Positions 1-8,788 of a stretch of 64,000 nucleotides of DNA are shown piece after piece. Position numbers and translations under genes: made by a program. The stretch comes from Pedobacter sp. Leaf194 (GTDB taxonomy: Bacteria > Bacteroidota > Bacteroidia > Sphingobacteriales > Sphingobacteriaceae), in contig NZ_LMPU01000009.1 of NCBI RefSeq assembly GCF_001423945.1, positions 682,416-746,415 of the forward strand. Direction: 5' to 3'. The notes under the pieces were generated by a model. That model did no database searches. It had not been told where the DNA came from and worked only from the letters and a program-made list of their open reading frames with translations. How positions within the stretch are numbered: position 1 is the stretch's first letter; the number at the start of each line of letters is the position of its first letter.

Positions 1-636
1 AAAAATGGCATATATAAGCGTGAAGGTGCCGATGTAGAATGGGGCGATGTCGTGTATTTCCTACAAAGCGTTCATGGTTCAGACTTTATCGTGGGTGGGA
101 TCTCATCGCTGGAACTTCAAAAGCTGTCGCACTACCTATCACTTTCCGAACGCAGGACTATTCACCTATATGGGCTTGATAACGTCCCGGTCTGGATAAA
201 TATCGTCTCAAAACAAGCTTCCTTTAAAAAGCACAGTAAGGGAGGGATCCTCGGTGCAGGCTTCACAAAGGAGCACGCAGCCCAGCTCGACAACTTCATT
301 ACGACCTACCCCTGGAGAAACGCCAAAAGGTCTGCGGCTTGGGCGATACTTGAAGTGCTCTATCAGGTACCACATACTATATCCTTTGAACATGCTGATG
401 AACTGATGCAGGGATTGAATACATTACCACCTAGATCAATGCAAAAACTACTGGAACTGTGCAAAAACATGAAAGTGCGTCGTCTATTCTTCTATCTTTC
501 CGAAAGGCACAACCATCCCTGGCTTTCCAAGCTGGACAAAGCGGCACTGGATTTTGGTTCGGGCAACCGTGTCATCGTAGAAGGCGGAAAGCTTGACAAG
601 AATTACCAGATCACCATCCCAGAAAGCTATGAGTAA
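1..636 (+). CDS. abiEi: AbiEi-family type IV antitoxin (5' partial)
   Basis: This is the C-terminal part of an AbiEi-type antitoxin and transcriptional repressor of a type IV toxin-antitoxin system. The frame is open from base 1, so the start lies left of the window; the GTG at 52 is only an internal codon. Visible residues include the family-like stretch FIVGGISSLELQ followed by HYLSLSERRTIHLYG, with the helical C-terminal domain after it. In this family the protein represses its own operon and counters AbiEii without binding it directly; that is family knowledge. The stop codon overlaps the next start (ATGAGTAA, 629-636), which fits translational coupling to the toxin. The antitoxin looks intact in the visible part although the toxin is truncated. 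Confidence 0.85.
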   Translation, partial: KNGIYKREGADVEWGDVVYFLQSVHGSDFIVGGISSLELQKLSHYLSLSERRTIHLYGLDNVPVWINIVSKQASFKKHSKGGILGAGFTKEHAAQLDNFITTYPWRNAKRSAAWAILEVLYQVPHTISFEHADELMQGLNTLPPRSMQKLLELCKNMKVRRLFFYLSERHNHPWLSKLDKAALDFGSGNRVIVEGGKLDKNYQITIPESYE

Positions 637-985
637 AAAAGAGGAATATTCCCAACAGGTACGCCTGTTAGTTAGGCTTTTGCCAATTATCGACAAAGAA
701 GCCTGCTTTGCCCTAAAGGGCGGAACGGCGATCAACCTTTTCTATCGCCCATTCCCAAGATTATCTGTGGATATCGATCTCTTGTACTTACCAAGCGAAG
801 ACCGAGAAACATCGATCACCAATATAAAGGCAGCCTTTGCAAGGATCATAACGGACATTAAAGAAACCATCAAAGGGGCAAGGGTGCAGAATACCACCGA
901 CTATAACATTTGCCGATCGTTCGGACTGGTCAATTTGGTCCGAAATCCGGTGGTCAGTTTCCCGCGGAACAGGTGGTCAGTTTAA
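629..985 (+). pseudogene. abiEii: AbiEii nucleotidyltransferase toxin, truncated
   Basis: N-terminal remnant of the AbiEii/AbiGii toxin, a DNA-polymerase-beta-like nucleotidyltransferase. The start is taken as the ATG at 629 that overlaps the antitoxin stop; an in-frame ATG at 593 lies inside abiEi. The remnant keeps the nucleotidyltransferase signature: LKGGTAINLF, then RLSVDIDLL with the DxD pair. Real homology ends near base 910. The remaining 25 codons read through a repeat block that looks like an insertion-sequence end and stop at 983-985. Family members are about 250-300 residues, so most of the protein, including the C-terminal domain, is gone. Toxin activity is therefore unlikely. 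This leaves an orphan antitoxin. Confidence 0.85.
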
Positions 986-1020
986 ACCGAAACGGGGTGG
1001 TCAATTTCAGCGAAATCTCC
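911..1020. mobile_element. Tandem repeats resembling an IS21-family terminus
   Basis: Four copies of GGTCARTTT start at 928, 952, 975 and 999 (spacing 24, 23, 24). Most are followed after three bases by a CCGAAA-like block and joined by GGT. Multiple 20-odd-bp repeats at each end are typical of IS21-family elements, where they bind the IstA transposase; this is family knowledge. The block begins where AbiEii homology ends, with TG at about 911 as a possible tip, and it stops 14 bases before the end of the next gene. No istA or istB is present in the window, so this is a solo end or deletion remnant. Orientation and exact tip cannot be fixed from one end. Confidence 0.6.
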
Positions 1021-1033
1021 ACCATTACTCCCG

Positions 1034-1783
1034 TTAGAAAGCCTTCAAGTCTATATTGCTTGCCGAGGATATTTGTCCTGAAAGCGTATTTTGCAGAAAT
1101 GCGACTATTTGCTGATCTTTTTTGGAATTGTCAACCAGTAGATTGATATCACCCTGTACTTTATTTCCGATGTTGAAGGTCTCCAGATAGGTAACAATTT
1201 GTATATGGCTAAGGGTACGTCCTTGATTTTCCCCACGCTCAATCTTATTTACTGCGTAGGGATTTACAATTGCGATAACCAGATTTTCATTTTTTGTTTG
1301 CTGAACTGTATGATAAGTTAAGGTTATGCCCTTTGCTGTTTGTTGTTTCAAAGAAAGCTCCAATTGATTACCAGATGGCTGGGATAAAGCCTCTTGTAAC
1401 GTACTGCGCAAGGTACTTTCTTCCGATCCAATGAATTCTCTGGTTCCGTTGACTACAATCTGGGGTGTGTAGACGCTACTCAGGTTTAGCCAGTGTGCAT
1501 ACTGATGCTGTCTTTTCGAGAAGCTAACATTGCTAAACTTATCTTTCCATCCAAGCCTGTCCCAATAATCTACGTGATAACCGAGTATGTAAACAGGCCT
1601 CCCTGTATACTCTTTATGGATCTTTGCGATTAATTCGTCTGCAGGAGGACAGCTCGAACAGCCTTCAGAGGTAAATAGCTCAACAACCGCAAAGCCCTCT
1701 GAGCCAGAGAGTCTTGAATTGGTACTGAATCCCACTGAAAGTACCAGTAAAATATAAAGGATCCACTGATTTTGCCTGAACAT
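1034..1783 (-). CDS. DUF1223 thioredoxin-like exported protein
   Basis: Member of the DUF1223 family, secreted thioredoxin-fold proteins of unknown reaction. The start chosen is the ATG at 1783; a TTG three codons upstream is also in frame. An N-terminal hydrophobic stretch (about residues 6-21) acts as a signal peptide. The family hallmark follows: VVELFTSEGCSSCPPAD, a CxxC motif at the position of a thioredoxin active site, then HVDYWDRLGW. The length of 249 residues is normal for the family. The 14-bp palindrome TCAATTTAAATTGA lies a few bases before the start. The gene ends 14 bases from the insertion-sequence-like repeats, so its surroundings were probably rearranged, but the reading frame is whole. 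Confidence 0.88.
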   Translation of the reverse strand: MFRQNQWILYILLVLSVGFSTNSRLSGSEGFAVVELFTSEGCSSCPPADELIAKIHKEYTGRPVYILGYHVDYWDRLGWKDKFSNVSFSKRQHQYAHWLNLSSVYTPQIVVNGTREFIGSEESTLRSTLQEALSQPSGNQLELSLKQQTAKGITLTYHTVQQTKNENLVIAIVNPYAVNKIERGENQGRTLSHIQIVTYLETFNIGNKVQGDINLLVDNSKKDQQIVAFLQNTLSGQISSASNIDLKAF

Positions 1784-2229
1784 AAGTCTCAATTTAAATT
1801 GATGAATTAGTTGTCCGTTTTCTCCTATAATTTTTCCTTGAAGTAGCCAAAGGACAAATATTAAATTTTTATTGATGTTTAAATCAAAACTAAGACCAGA
1901 AGCAGAAACCTGTTAACCAGCAAGTTAATTATATAAAAACTTTGATTTGGTCATGATATATCGCATTTATTTAATGATTTATTGAAAGATGCAGATAAAG
2001 ACTTGACCAAAGAGATGAACCAGTTGCATTGTGATTGCTAATTGGACCAAACAAGCAAGGGCAGGAAAATGAAATTACCCGTACAGTACAGTTGCCACTA
2101 GTCTAGATATTTACTAAGTACTGATACAGGAATTACCAGAAATGATTTTATAACACTGTAAATGTAGAGGTTAAAAATACGTTGTAGCATTTAACTATTG
2201 CCACGCGTTTATATAAAAAATTACAATAA
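1784..2229. other. Intergenic region, divergent promoters expected
   Basis: No convincing gene. Flanked by divergently transcribed genes, so it should hold promoters for both. The perfect palindrome TCAATTTAAATTGA spans 1789-1802 just before the DUF1223 start. No exact TAnnTTTG element was recognised. Confidence 0.5.
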
Positions 2230-2724
2230 ATGCTAAAACTAAAATTTATCCTTCCTGCCGTACTGATCGTAATTGCAAGCTGTAACCAAAAAGTTTACAA
2301 TCCTAAAGGAGAAGGTGCTTCCGGAATTCCGAGCGATTCCCTCTTTGTTGTTCTAAAAATCAATGACGTTACCAAGACGGGGGAGCAGCCAAAATTACAA
2401 TTTACTGTTCATAATGAACATTCTGCCGAAAAATCCTTTTGTAAATGGCACACCCCTTTTGAACCCCTGATGAGTAAATATCTAGATATAAGGGATGAGA
2501 ATGGAATTGAAGTTGCTTATAAAGGCCCGATGGCAAAAAGAATTATGCCCCCTCCCGCTGAGAGTTATTTGGTTGTAAAGCCAAAGGATACAATTTCAGC
2601 TAATTTGGACTTGTTAAATGCCTATCAACTGGAGGTTGGAAAAAAATATACAGTTTCGTATAATTCAAGTGCGGTGAGCGGAATTAAAGCCCTGAATGTA
2701 GTTACTTTTAAATACATTAAATAG
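2230..2724 (+). CDS. Lipoprotein with M35-protease-type accessory domain
   Basis: A 164-residue lipoprotein: residues 1-19 form a signal peptide ending in a lipobox-like IASC with the acylated Cys at 19. The rest resembles the beta-sandwich domain found ahead of the catalytic domain in bacterial M35 (deuterolysin-like) metalloendopeptidases: KWHTPFEPL, then DENGIEVAYKGPMAKR, then PAESYLVVKPKDTISANLDLLNAY and a closing KYTVSY strand. No zinc-binding HExxH is present, so it is not itself a peptidase. Function is unknown; a role as an inhibitor or binding module would be a guess. It is transcribed alone, divergently from the DUF1223 gene, and no protease gene is nearby. Confidence 0.75.
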   Translation: MLKLKFILPAVLIVIASCNQKVYNPKGEGASGIPSDSLFVVLKINDVTKTGEQPKLQFTVHNEHSAEKSFCKWHTPFEPLMSKYLDIRDENGIEVAYKGPMAKRIMPPPAESYLVVKPKDTISANLDLLNAYQLEVGKKYTVSYNSSAVSGIKALNVVTFKYIK

Positions 2725-2853
2725 CGGTAATAGGCTCTAAATTAACGCTATCATCTGCTAATTTACATCGGCAGAAATGCTTCAGGATTCAGTTGAAGCA
2801 AGCTATGTTTAGAGCCTTAATATTCATCTGATAATTTACTTTGGAAGGGAAGA

Positions 2854-3527
2854 TTATTCTACTTTTTCAATTGTGTTTTGAATAAAATCCATCAACTCCA
2901 GATTTTTAAAGTACCTGCCTTTCCCATAAAACCGACCATATCTGTCGAAGTAATACGTTACAGCTGCATTCTTAACGAGGGATCATTTTACAACGATACT
3001 CTTTATAGGGATCAGAGTTGTATGAATCCGGATAAAAAATCTGTTTAACATCAAGTTTTTTTTCTATGCCCCCACCATCTGATAGAACTATTTTGACCTC
3101 CACAACCCATCTTTCAACTGTTGAGTGATCATCCGTTATCACACGTGCTCCCCTCACCGTGCCACTAGAGGGGCGAAGGTTAAATATCCGACATGAACTG
3201 AACTGGGCTTGCCATATTCCCATTCCATCGATAAGATCAGCCTTATCCAGTTTAAAGGCTACTCCCTGCATAGGCGCCTTTATGAAAAAAATATATTTCA
3301 AATCATTTTCCATTAATCCCAATCTGAACAAGCGGAACTTACCGGTCTCCAGGTTATATGAATCTCCCTGCAGATCTGCCCAATTAGAGTAAACGTAATT
3401 ACATCCCTTCAAAGGACAGGATGTCAATTTGTCGGCAATTAGGTCACGATTCAATTTGTTGAACTTTTATTTTCTTACATCCCCCAAGGCAAAGTATTGC
3501 TAGGAGTGCAGCAGTCAGGATTTTCAT
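2854..3527 (-). pseudogene. Hypothetical lipoprotein gene broken by frameshifts
   Basis: The longest open frame (2972-3454) has no ATG, only a TTG. Directly upstream in another frame, from the ATG at 3527, lies a lipoprotein signal peptide (MKILTAALLAILCLGGCKK, lipobox LGGC, Cys 17). Removing one base from the TTTT run at 3465-3468 joins the two frames as CKKIKFNKLNRDLIADK. At the other end the frame stops at 2972, and a further 40-odd coding-like codons (AVTYYFDRYGRFYGKGRYF, stop at 2854) lie in a third frame. Loss of one base from the GGG near 2979-2981 would join them. The first joint is strong, the second is weaker. The product family was not recognised. This is either real decay or sequencing error in short homopolymers. 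Confidence 0.6.
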
Positions 3528-4053
3528 TACACCTGAAACGTACATTCCAAACCAAATGCTACAACACAATTTATTTTAGTATAAGAAATATTATCTCACA
3601 TCTATAGGATTCAGATTTGGAATAAAACAGGTATGCAGGAAGGCAAACAACCATTAGTTTATAAAAGAACTGATTTTGTTGTTCCCGGTAAAATTTCGAA
3701 CACTGGCTAGGGTAACCGAGTTGGATCCAGCGAGAGGGTGAAATCCCCAAAAAGTTCATAGAGTCAAATTACTAAAATCCTTCATGTAATTAGATATCAC
3801 CAAATCTTAAATTTTTCGCGAAATACCGTTGTGAGTAAATGCACAGGTCCATACTTAGTTAATTAATAGTCAGCTAGTTAATAAGGGCAGGCCAATTGTA
3901 ATCTTACACAGACAAAAAAATCACGAAAATGTACAGTTTTATTAGCGGCTTAGAAAAGAAAAAATTTTGAAGGTAATTCTCATCAACTAAAAAATTTCAA
4001 CAATGGTAGAATTCAATAAATAGATTAATAACGAACTTAATAGAGGATGAAAT
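3528..4053. other. Intergenic region
   Basis: No supported gene; a 62-codon minus-strand frame at 3571-3759 looks like chance. Contains the near-palindrome TTTCGCGAAATA around 3817, similar to other intergenic copies of this motif in the window. Confidence 0.4.
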
Positions 4054-4257
4054 ATGCACAGGACAGGAAAAATAGTAGCGATAAATCCTTTTCTCAATAA
4101 AGGGAAGATAATAGATGAACATGACCAAGATATTTTATTTGACTTGCTCCTTGCTCCTGAAGACTTATCGACCGGATTGAAGGTTTACTTTGAGATAAAG
4201 ATGACTGCACTGGGATTACGTGCGGTTGATATTAAAACGGTTCATCAGGGAAAGTAA
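4054..4257 (+). CDS. Small divergent cold-shock-like protein
   Basis: A 67-residue protein whose layout resembles a cold-shock (OB-fold) domain. It starts with GKIVAINPFLNKGKII, where the usual GxVKWFN...KGFGFI stands. An acidic DQDILFD segment replaces the KDIFVH strand, and it closes with LKVYFEIKMTALGLRAVDIK, close to the typical GQKVxFEIxxxxKGxQAVNV ending. The aromatic RNP1 and RNP2 residues used for nucleic-acid stacking are mostly absent, so RNA binding is uncertain. The start ATG is preceded by AGAGGA at a plausible distance, a rare Shine-Dalgarno-like sequence for this genome. It stands alone between two gene-poor stretches. The OB-fold assignment is an inference from pattern only. 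Confidence 0.55.
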   Translation: MHRTGKIVAINPFLNKGKIIDEHDQDILFDLLLAPEDLSTGLKVYFEIKMTALGLRAVDIKTVHQGK

Positions 4258-4656
4258 ATTTTTGACAACATGAAGGATTACCATAGACAAAATATCAGCT
4301 CAACTTACCTCTGTTAGCCAGAACTCAGTAATTCATGGCCGAAGCAATTTACTGTGTTTGAAATTTCAATAAAGGACTTTAAAACAGTGATATATCACAT
4401 CTAAGTTTTTTTAAAACTTATTTAAATTATTGATTTACAGATAATTAAAAATGGAATGATATTGTGATTAGGTCTATTGAGCAAACATTTTCACGTTGGT
4501 GAAACTAATGATGATAATTTAATAGATAAACGAGAGCGATATAGAATTTAGAGATTATCGGTTAGGATGCATTTATTAGAAAATCAGCATTTGGCGGCCG
4601 ACATCAATTAGGAGAAATAATATATGAACAACAATGACTGATTTAAATTATACAAA
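4258..4656. other. Intergenic region upstream of efflux operon
   Basis: No gene seen. It should carry the promoter of the efflux operon, but no clear TAnnTTTG element or operator was recognised. No regulator gene adjoins the operon on this side. Confidence 0.4.
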
Positions 4657-5985
4657 ATGATATTCAAACTAATCATATTACTTCTCACAATTTTAATGAT
4701 GTCACCTGTCCTATTTGCACAAGGTATAATAGAGATAGAGATAAAATCGGCCATTGAACTTGGAGTAGCAAATAGTAAAAACTTAAAGCTCTCACAAAAT
4801 GAGATCAAGCAGGCAGTAGCCCGTTTGGAAATTGTCAAAGATCAAATCCTGCCCACCGCAACAGCAGGATTGATGTATACCCATAATGAGATTCTTAGCG
4901 GTGAATTTAACTGGGGCGAAAATTTTTCTGCATACCAGTTACCAAAAAGGACCGATGCCATCTTCGGGACTGTTTTACTTAAAGAAGTCCTTTACGGAGG
5001 CGGCAAGCTTAAGTACGCTAAAGAATCGACGCGATTGCTGATAGAAGTTGCGCGGCTGAATGCAGATATGGATTTAGAGGAGGTTAGCTATGCGATAATT
5101 AACACATACTATTCCTTATATAAATTGGTTCAAAGCTTAAAAGTTGTTGATCAGAATCTGGAATCTCTGAAGAGCCAGGTAAGTCAGGCGGAACGTTTTT
5201 TTGAGCAGGGCCTTGTAACCAAAAATGACGTTCTGCGTTTCAAACTCAGAAAGGCAAACCTTGTCCTGGAACAACTTGATATGGAAAGCAACCGTGCGAT
5301 AATCAATTATAATCTGGCAATTTTACTGGGTCTTCCGCAAGAAACAGAAATCATGGTTAGCGATCCGGGACGAGAATTGATTCAGCCTGTTACACTAAAT
5401 GAATATATCGCTTTGGCCATCGCAAACCGTAAAGAACTAAAGCAAATGGCGGTTCAAAATAGAGTGGCCGGCTTAAAGGTAAAAAGTATCAAGGCAAACG
5501 CGTTGCCTCGCCTAGCCCTAAATGCAAATTTGTATTACTTCAATCCTTCAGCAAGTCTTATCCCGATGATGAACAGGTATATAGTCCCGCTCACACTTGG
5601 GGCGTCACTCTCATGGAATATCGCGAGCATTTACACAAATAAAAACAAAGTGTCAAAAGCAGGAATTGAGCAAAAAACTATAGCCATTCAAAAGGATCTT
5701 GAAAGCGATAAGATAAAATCCGATGTAAACCGGCAGTATCAAAACTATCTGACCGCAGTAAACAAGATACAGGTTTTAGAAACCTCCGTTGTACAGACGA
5801 TTGAAAACGACAAATTATTGGCCTCCAAATATAAAAACAATGTTGCTTCTGTTACGGATCGTATCGATGCAGAATCCATACTCTACCAGGCAAAAATAAG
5901 TCTGGAAATCGCCAAAGCAGATGCGGGCTTGGCATATTATGCGCTTCTTAAATCAACAGGAACAATAACCCAATCCACGAAATGA
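4657..5985 (+). CDS. TolC-family outer membrane efflux protein
   Basis: Outer-membrane channel of a tripartite efflux pump. Residues 1-21 form a signal peptide ending FAQ. The 442-residue length and two homologous halves rich in long amphipathic helices match the TolC/OEP family, which forms a trimeric beta-barrel with a periplasmic helical tunnel. Family-like segments include SAIELGVANSKNLKLS near the N-terminus and QVSQAERFFEQGLVTKNDVL in the first helical half. The stop overlaps the next start (ATGA at 5982-5985), so it is the first gene of a translationally coupled operon with an EmrA-like adaptor and an EmrB-like transporter. Placing the outer-membrane gene first is common in Bacteroidota. 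Confidence 0.92.
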   Translation: MIFKLIILLLTILMMSPVLFAQGIIEIEIKSAIELGVANSKNLKLSQNEIKQAVARLEIVKDQILPTATAGLMYTHNEILSGEFNWGENFSAYQLPKRTDAIFGTVLLKEVLYGGGKLKYAKESTRLLIEVARLNADMDLEEVSYAIINTYYSLYKLVQSLKVVDQNLESLKSQVSQAERFFEQGLVTKNDVLRFKLRKANLVLEQLDMESNRAIINYNLAILLGLPQETEIMVSDPGRELIQPVTLNEYIALAIANRKELKQMAVQNRVAGLKVKSIKANALPRLALNANLYYFNPSASLIPMMNRYIVPLTLGASLSWNIASIYTNKNKVSKAGIEQKTIAIQKDLESDKIKSDVNRQYQNYLTAVNKIQVLETSVVQTIENDKLLASKYKNNVASVTDRIDAESILYQAKISLEIAKADAGLAYYALLKSTGTITQSTK

Positions 5986-7067
5986 TGACAAGTGAAACTA
6001 AAAAATCAAGCAAGGTAGTGCCCATCCTTCTAGGGATATTACTATTAATCGGGATAGTATTTGCTGTAACCGAATGGAGATACTACAGTAAACACGTTGA
6101 TACAGATGATGCCCAGATTGACGGAGAGGTCAGCCCTGTTATTGCCCGGGTTGGCGGCTATGTAGAACATATCAATTTCGAAGAAAACACGCACGTTGTC
6201 CAAGGGCAAATACTAGTAAAGCTGGATGATGATGATTACGAATTGAAATTGGCTCAGGCGCAATCCGGTCGAAAAGGCGCAACGGCTGGGGTCGGGGTTT
6301 CAAAATCGCAGATCGAAGCCACTAGAGCAAATACCAATACCGCAGAAGCGGATGTAGATGCTGCCCGATCAAATGTTAAAGCTGCAATCGTGAAAGCAGG
6401 TTTGGCGCGAAAAAATTATAACAGATATGAAAACCTGGTTAAAGACGGATCAATAACCCGGCAGGCGTTTGATCAGGCAAAGGCGGATAAAGAATCAGCG
6501 GAAGCTTCAAGCCAATCAGTCCAGGCAATTTATCAGGCCGCACGCGACAAGTATGATGCTACAGTCAAGGAGGTCGGCACTACAAATTCTCAACTGGCCG
6601 TTAGCAGTAACGAGATTAGCCAGCGGCAGAACGATATTAATTTTGCAAAGCTTCAATTATCCTATACCAATATAAAAGCACCCTCATCGGGTATTGTTTC
6701 TAAAAAGAATGTCCAGACTGGTCAGCTTGTACAAGCAGGACAATCATTGTTTTCTATAGTTAATGATGGAAGTCTTTTCGTAACGGCCAACTTTAAAGAA
6801 ACACAACTTGAGAAAATATCGATCGGTTGTAAGGTAGAAGTTTTGGTAGATGCCTATCCGGACAATAGAATCCAAGGTGAAGTTTATAATTTTTCTCCCT
6901 TAACGGGCGCCAAAGGTTCCTTACTCCCGCCGGACAACGCTACTGGCAACTTTGTCAAAGTCGTACAGCGCATTCCAGTAAAAATTAAAATAAAGACCAC
7001 CAAAGAATTTCTGGCAAAGTTGCGCCCGGGCATGAGTGTTAAAGCATCGGTAATCATTAATAAATAG
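5982..7067 (+). CDS. EmrA/HlyD-type periplasmic adaptor
   Basis: Membrane-fusion protein that bridges the inner-membrane transporter and the TolC channel. It has one N-terminal transmembrane helix (about residues 13-31), followed by the typical HVDTDDAQIDGEVSPVIARVGG strand, a lipoyl-like half, a long alpha-helical hairpin rich in Ala and Gln (about 80-210), the second lipoyl half beginning LSYTNIKAPSSGIVSKK, and a beta-barrel domain ending RPGMSVKASV. Length (361) and features match EmrA/HlyD_D23 adaptors paired with DHA2 transporters. It overlaps the upstream stop by four bases, and its own stop lies four bases before the transporter start. Confidence 0.92.
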   Translation: MMTSETKKSSKVVPILLGILLLIGIVFAVTEWRYYSKHVDTDDAQIDGEVSPVIARVGGYVEHINFEENTHVVQGQILVKLDDDDYELKLAQAQSGRKGATAGVGVSKSQIEATRANTNTAEADVDAARSNVKAAIVKAGLARKNYNRYENLVKDGSITRQAFDQAKADKESAEASSQSVQAIYQAARDKYDATVKEVGTTNSQLAVSSNEISQRQNDINFAKLQLSYTNIKAPSSGIVSKKNVQTGQLVQAGQSLFSIVNDGSLFVTANFKETQLEKISIGCKVEVLVDAYPDNRIQGEVYNFSPLTGAKGSLLPPDNATGNFVKVVQRIPVKIKIKTTKEFLAKLRPGMSVKASVIINK

Positions 7068-7071
7068 AAAA

Positions 7072-8619
7072 ATGGCTGAAACAGGTTTAAAAAAATGGGT
7101 GATAACTTTTACAGTGATTACCGCCTCACTGCTGGAGTTAATCGATACAACTATTGTCAATGTTGCTATACCCCAGATACAGGGAAATCTGGGCGCAACA
7201 CTTGAGGATGTCGCCTGGTTATCGACAGGCTATGCCGTAGCTAACGTTATTGTACTGCCTATGTCGGGATGGCTGGGAAACCGGTTTGGGAGGAAGAATT
7301 ATTTTTTGACTTCGATCATTGTATTTACCCTGGTTTCATTTTTATGTGGCAATGCCACATCTCTTGGCGAACTGGTTCTTTTCAGAATTATCCAAGGCCT
7401 GGCAGGCGGTGGGCTGATCTCTACCGCACAGGCCATATTGATAGAAAGCTGGCCACGAGAAGACGTAGGTATTGCTACAGCACTGTTTGGCTTGGGTGCC
7501 GTTGTTGGCCCAACGGTTGGACCTACTATAGGGGGATATATTTTAGAGATTAGTTCGTGGCCATGGATTTTCTACGTTAATATCCCTGTAGGGATACTCG
7601 CGGCATACCTCACCTTGACATTTATACGGGCTACGCCAAAAGATGGAAAAGGACAGCCTGTCGATTGGTGGGGTATCGGGTTGCTTGCAGTTGCTGTTGG
7701 AAGTCTGCAGACTTTATTGGAAAAGGGTGAAAGTGAAGACTGGTTCTCTACCCCATATATTGTTGCGCTTGCAATTTTATCTGTTTTTGGCATACTTCTG
7801 TTTATATGGAGAGAAACGAGCACCGACCATCCAATTGTGAATTTTCTGATTATGAAAAAGCGGAGTTTTTCAATTGGGATGTTCACATCTTTTGTACTGG
7901 GTTTTGGCTTATACGGTTCGGTATTTGTCTTTCCGATATTTGCTGAAACGTTGCTGGATTTTACGCCTTTACAGACTGGAAAGCTGTTTATTGCCGGGGG
8001 AATCTGTACAATACTGACAATGCCGTTTGTGGGTATTATTCTGAAAAAGGGATTTCCTGCCCAATTTATTGCTACCGGGGGGATGTTTCTGTTCTTCGTG
8101 TTCTGCTGGATGATGAGCAGGTCAACTTTATCATCGGGAACTGGTGATTTCTTTTGGCCCTTGGTCATTAGAGGAACTGGAATGGCTTTGTTGTTTGTAC
8201 CATTGACAACTCTTGCAATGCAGGATCTGTCCGGTACTGAAATTGGTCAGGGATCGGGCTTGAACAATATGGCAAGACAATTGGGAGGATCCTTTGGCAT
8301 CGCCTCACTGACCACATTGATTCATATCCGTCAAGGATTTCACAGAAGCAATTTTCTAATAAATATTAGTGAATATAACCCGGATTTTGTTGAGCGATTA
8401 CACAGTCTTGTGCATAATTTCACTTCCAAAGGGGCTTCTGAAATCGACGCCAAACTCATGGCCATGAAAGTTATAGAAGGAACCTTAAGCAAACAAACCT
8501 TATTGCTAACTTATAATGATGCGTACTGGGTGGCAGGGTTGATAATGTTATGCTCTATTCCATTGCTTTACCTTCAAAAGTTCAAGAAAAACGCAAACAT
8601 TGTGACCGATGCCCATTAA
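7072..8619 (+). CDS. EmrB/QacA-type MFS drug transporter (DHA2)
   Basis: Proton-driven drug exporter of the 14-helix DHA2 family, 515 residues. Visible motifs are the first-helix LLELIDTTIVNVAIPQIQ, the conserved GNRFGRKN loop after helix 2 (motif A), LFRIIQGLAGGGL in helix 4, and the antiporter motif C VVGPTVGPTIGGYI in helix 5. The second half carries LNNMARQLGGSFGIA. With the adaptor and TolC genes directly upstream, it completes an EmrAB-TolC-like pump that would carry substrates across both membranes. Substrates of this family are hydrophobic toxins, uncouplers or antibiotics; the specific one cannot be read from sequence. No local regulator is joined to the operon. Confidence 0.93.
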   Translation: MAETGLKKWVITFTVITASLLELIDTTIVNVAIPQIQGNLGATLEDVAWLSTGYAVANVIVLPMSGWLGNRFGRKNYFLTSIIVFTLVSFLCGNATSLGELVLFRIIQGLAGGGLISTAQAILIESWPREDVGIATALFGLGAVVGPTVGPTIGGYILEISSWPWIFYVNIPVGILAAYLTLTFIRATPKDGKGQPVDWWGIGLLAVAVGSLQTLLEKGESEDWFSTPYIVALAILSVFGILLFIWRETSTDHPIVNFLIMKKRSFSIGMFTSFVLGFGLYGSVFVFPIFAETLLDFTPLQTGKLFIAGGICTILTMPFVGIILKKGFPAQFIATGGMFLFFVFCWMMSRSTLSSGTGDFFWPLVIRGTGMALLFVPLTTLAMQDLSGTEIGQGSGLNNMARQLGGSFGIASLTTLIHIRQGFHRSNFLINISEYNPDFVERLHSLVHNFTSKGASEIDAKLMAMKVIEGTLSKQTLLLTYNDAYWVAGLIMLCSIPLLYLQKFKKNANIVTDAH

Positions 8620-8739
8620 TTATCAGCGTGCAATCAGTTTTTATGTTTGGGAATGTAATTTACCTGCCTGCTAATGCTAGACATCTGCTGACAAACGCCA
8701 CATTAAATTAATTCATTCTCAGCATACAGAGCAAAAAAA

Positions 8740-8767
8740 GCCCTTGTCAAAATTAGTAGACAAGGGC
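8740..8767 (-). terminator. Rho-independent terminator of the SDR gene
   Basis: Perfect 9-bp stem GCCCTTGTC (8740-8748) and GACAAGGGC (8759-8767) with a 10-base loop. On the minus strand it is followed by a run of seven T (A-run at 8733-8739). It sits 21 bases after the dehydrogenase stop. Confidence 0.9.
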
Positions 8768-8788
8768 AATTCTGATATCCGCTGTATT

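Noticed and set aside
7572..8168. Long minus-strand open frame inside the EmrB-like gene
   Set aside because: Antisense shadow of a clear transporter gene.
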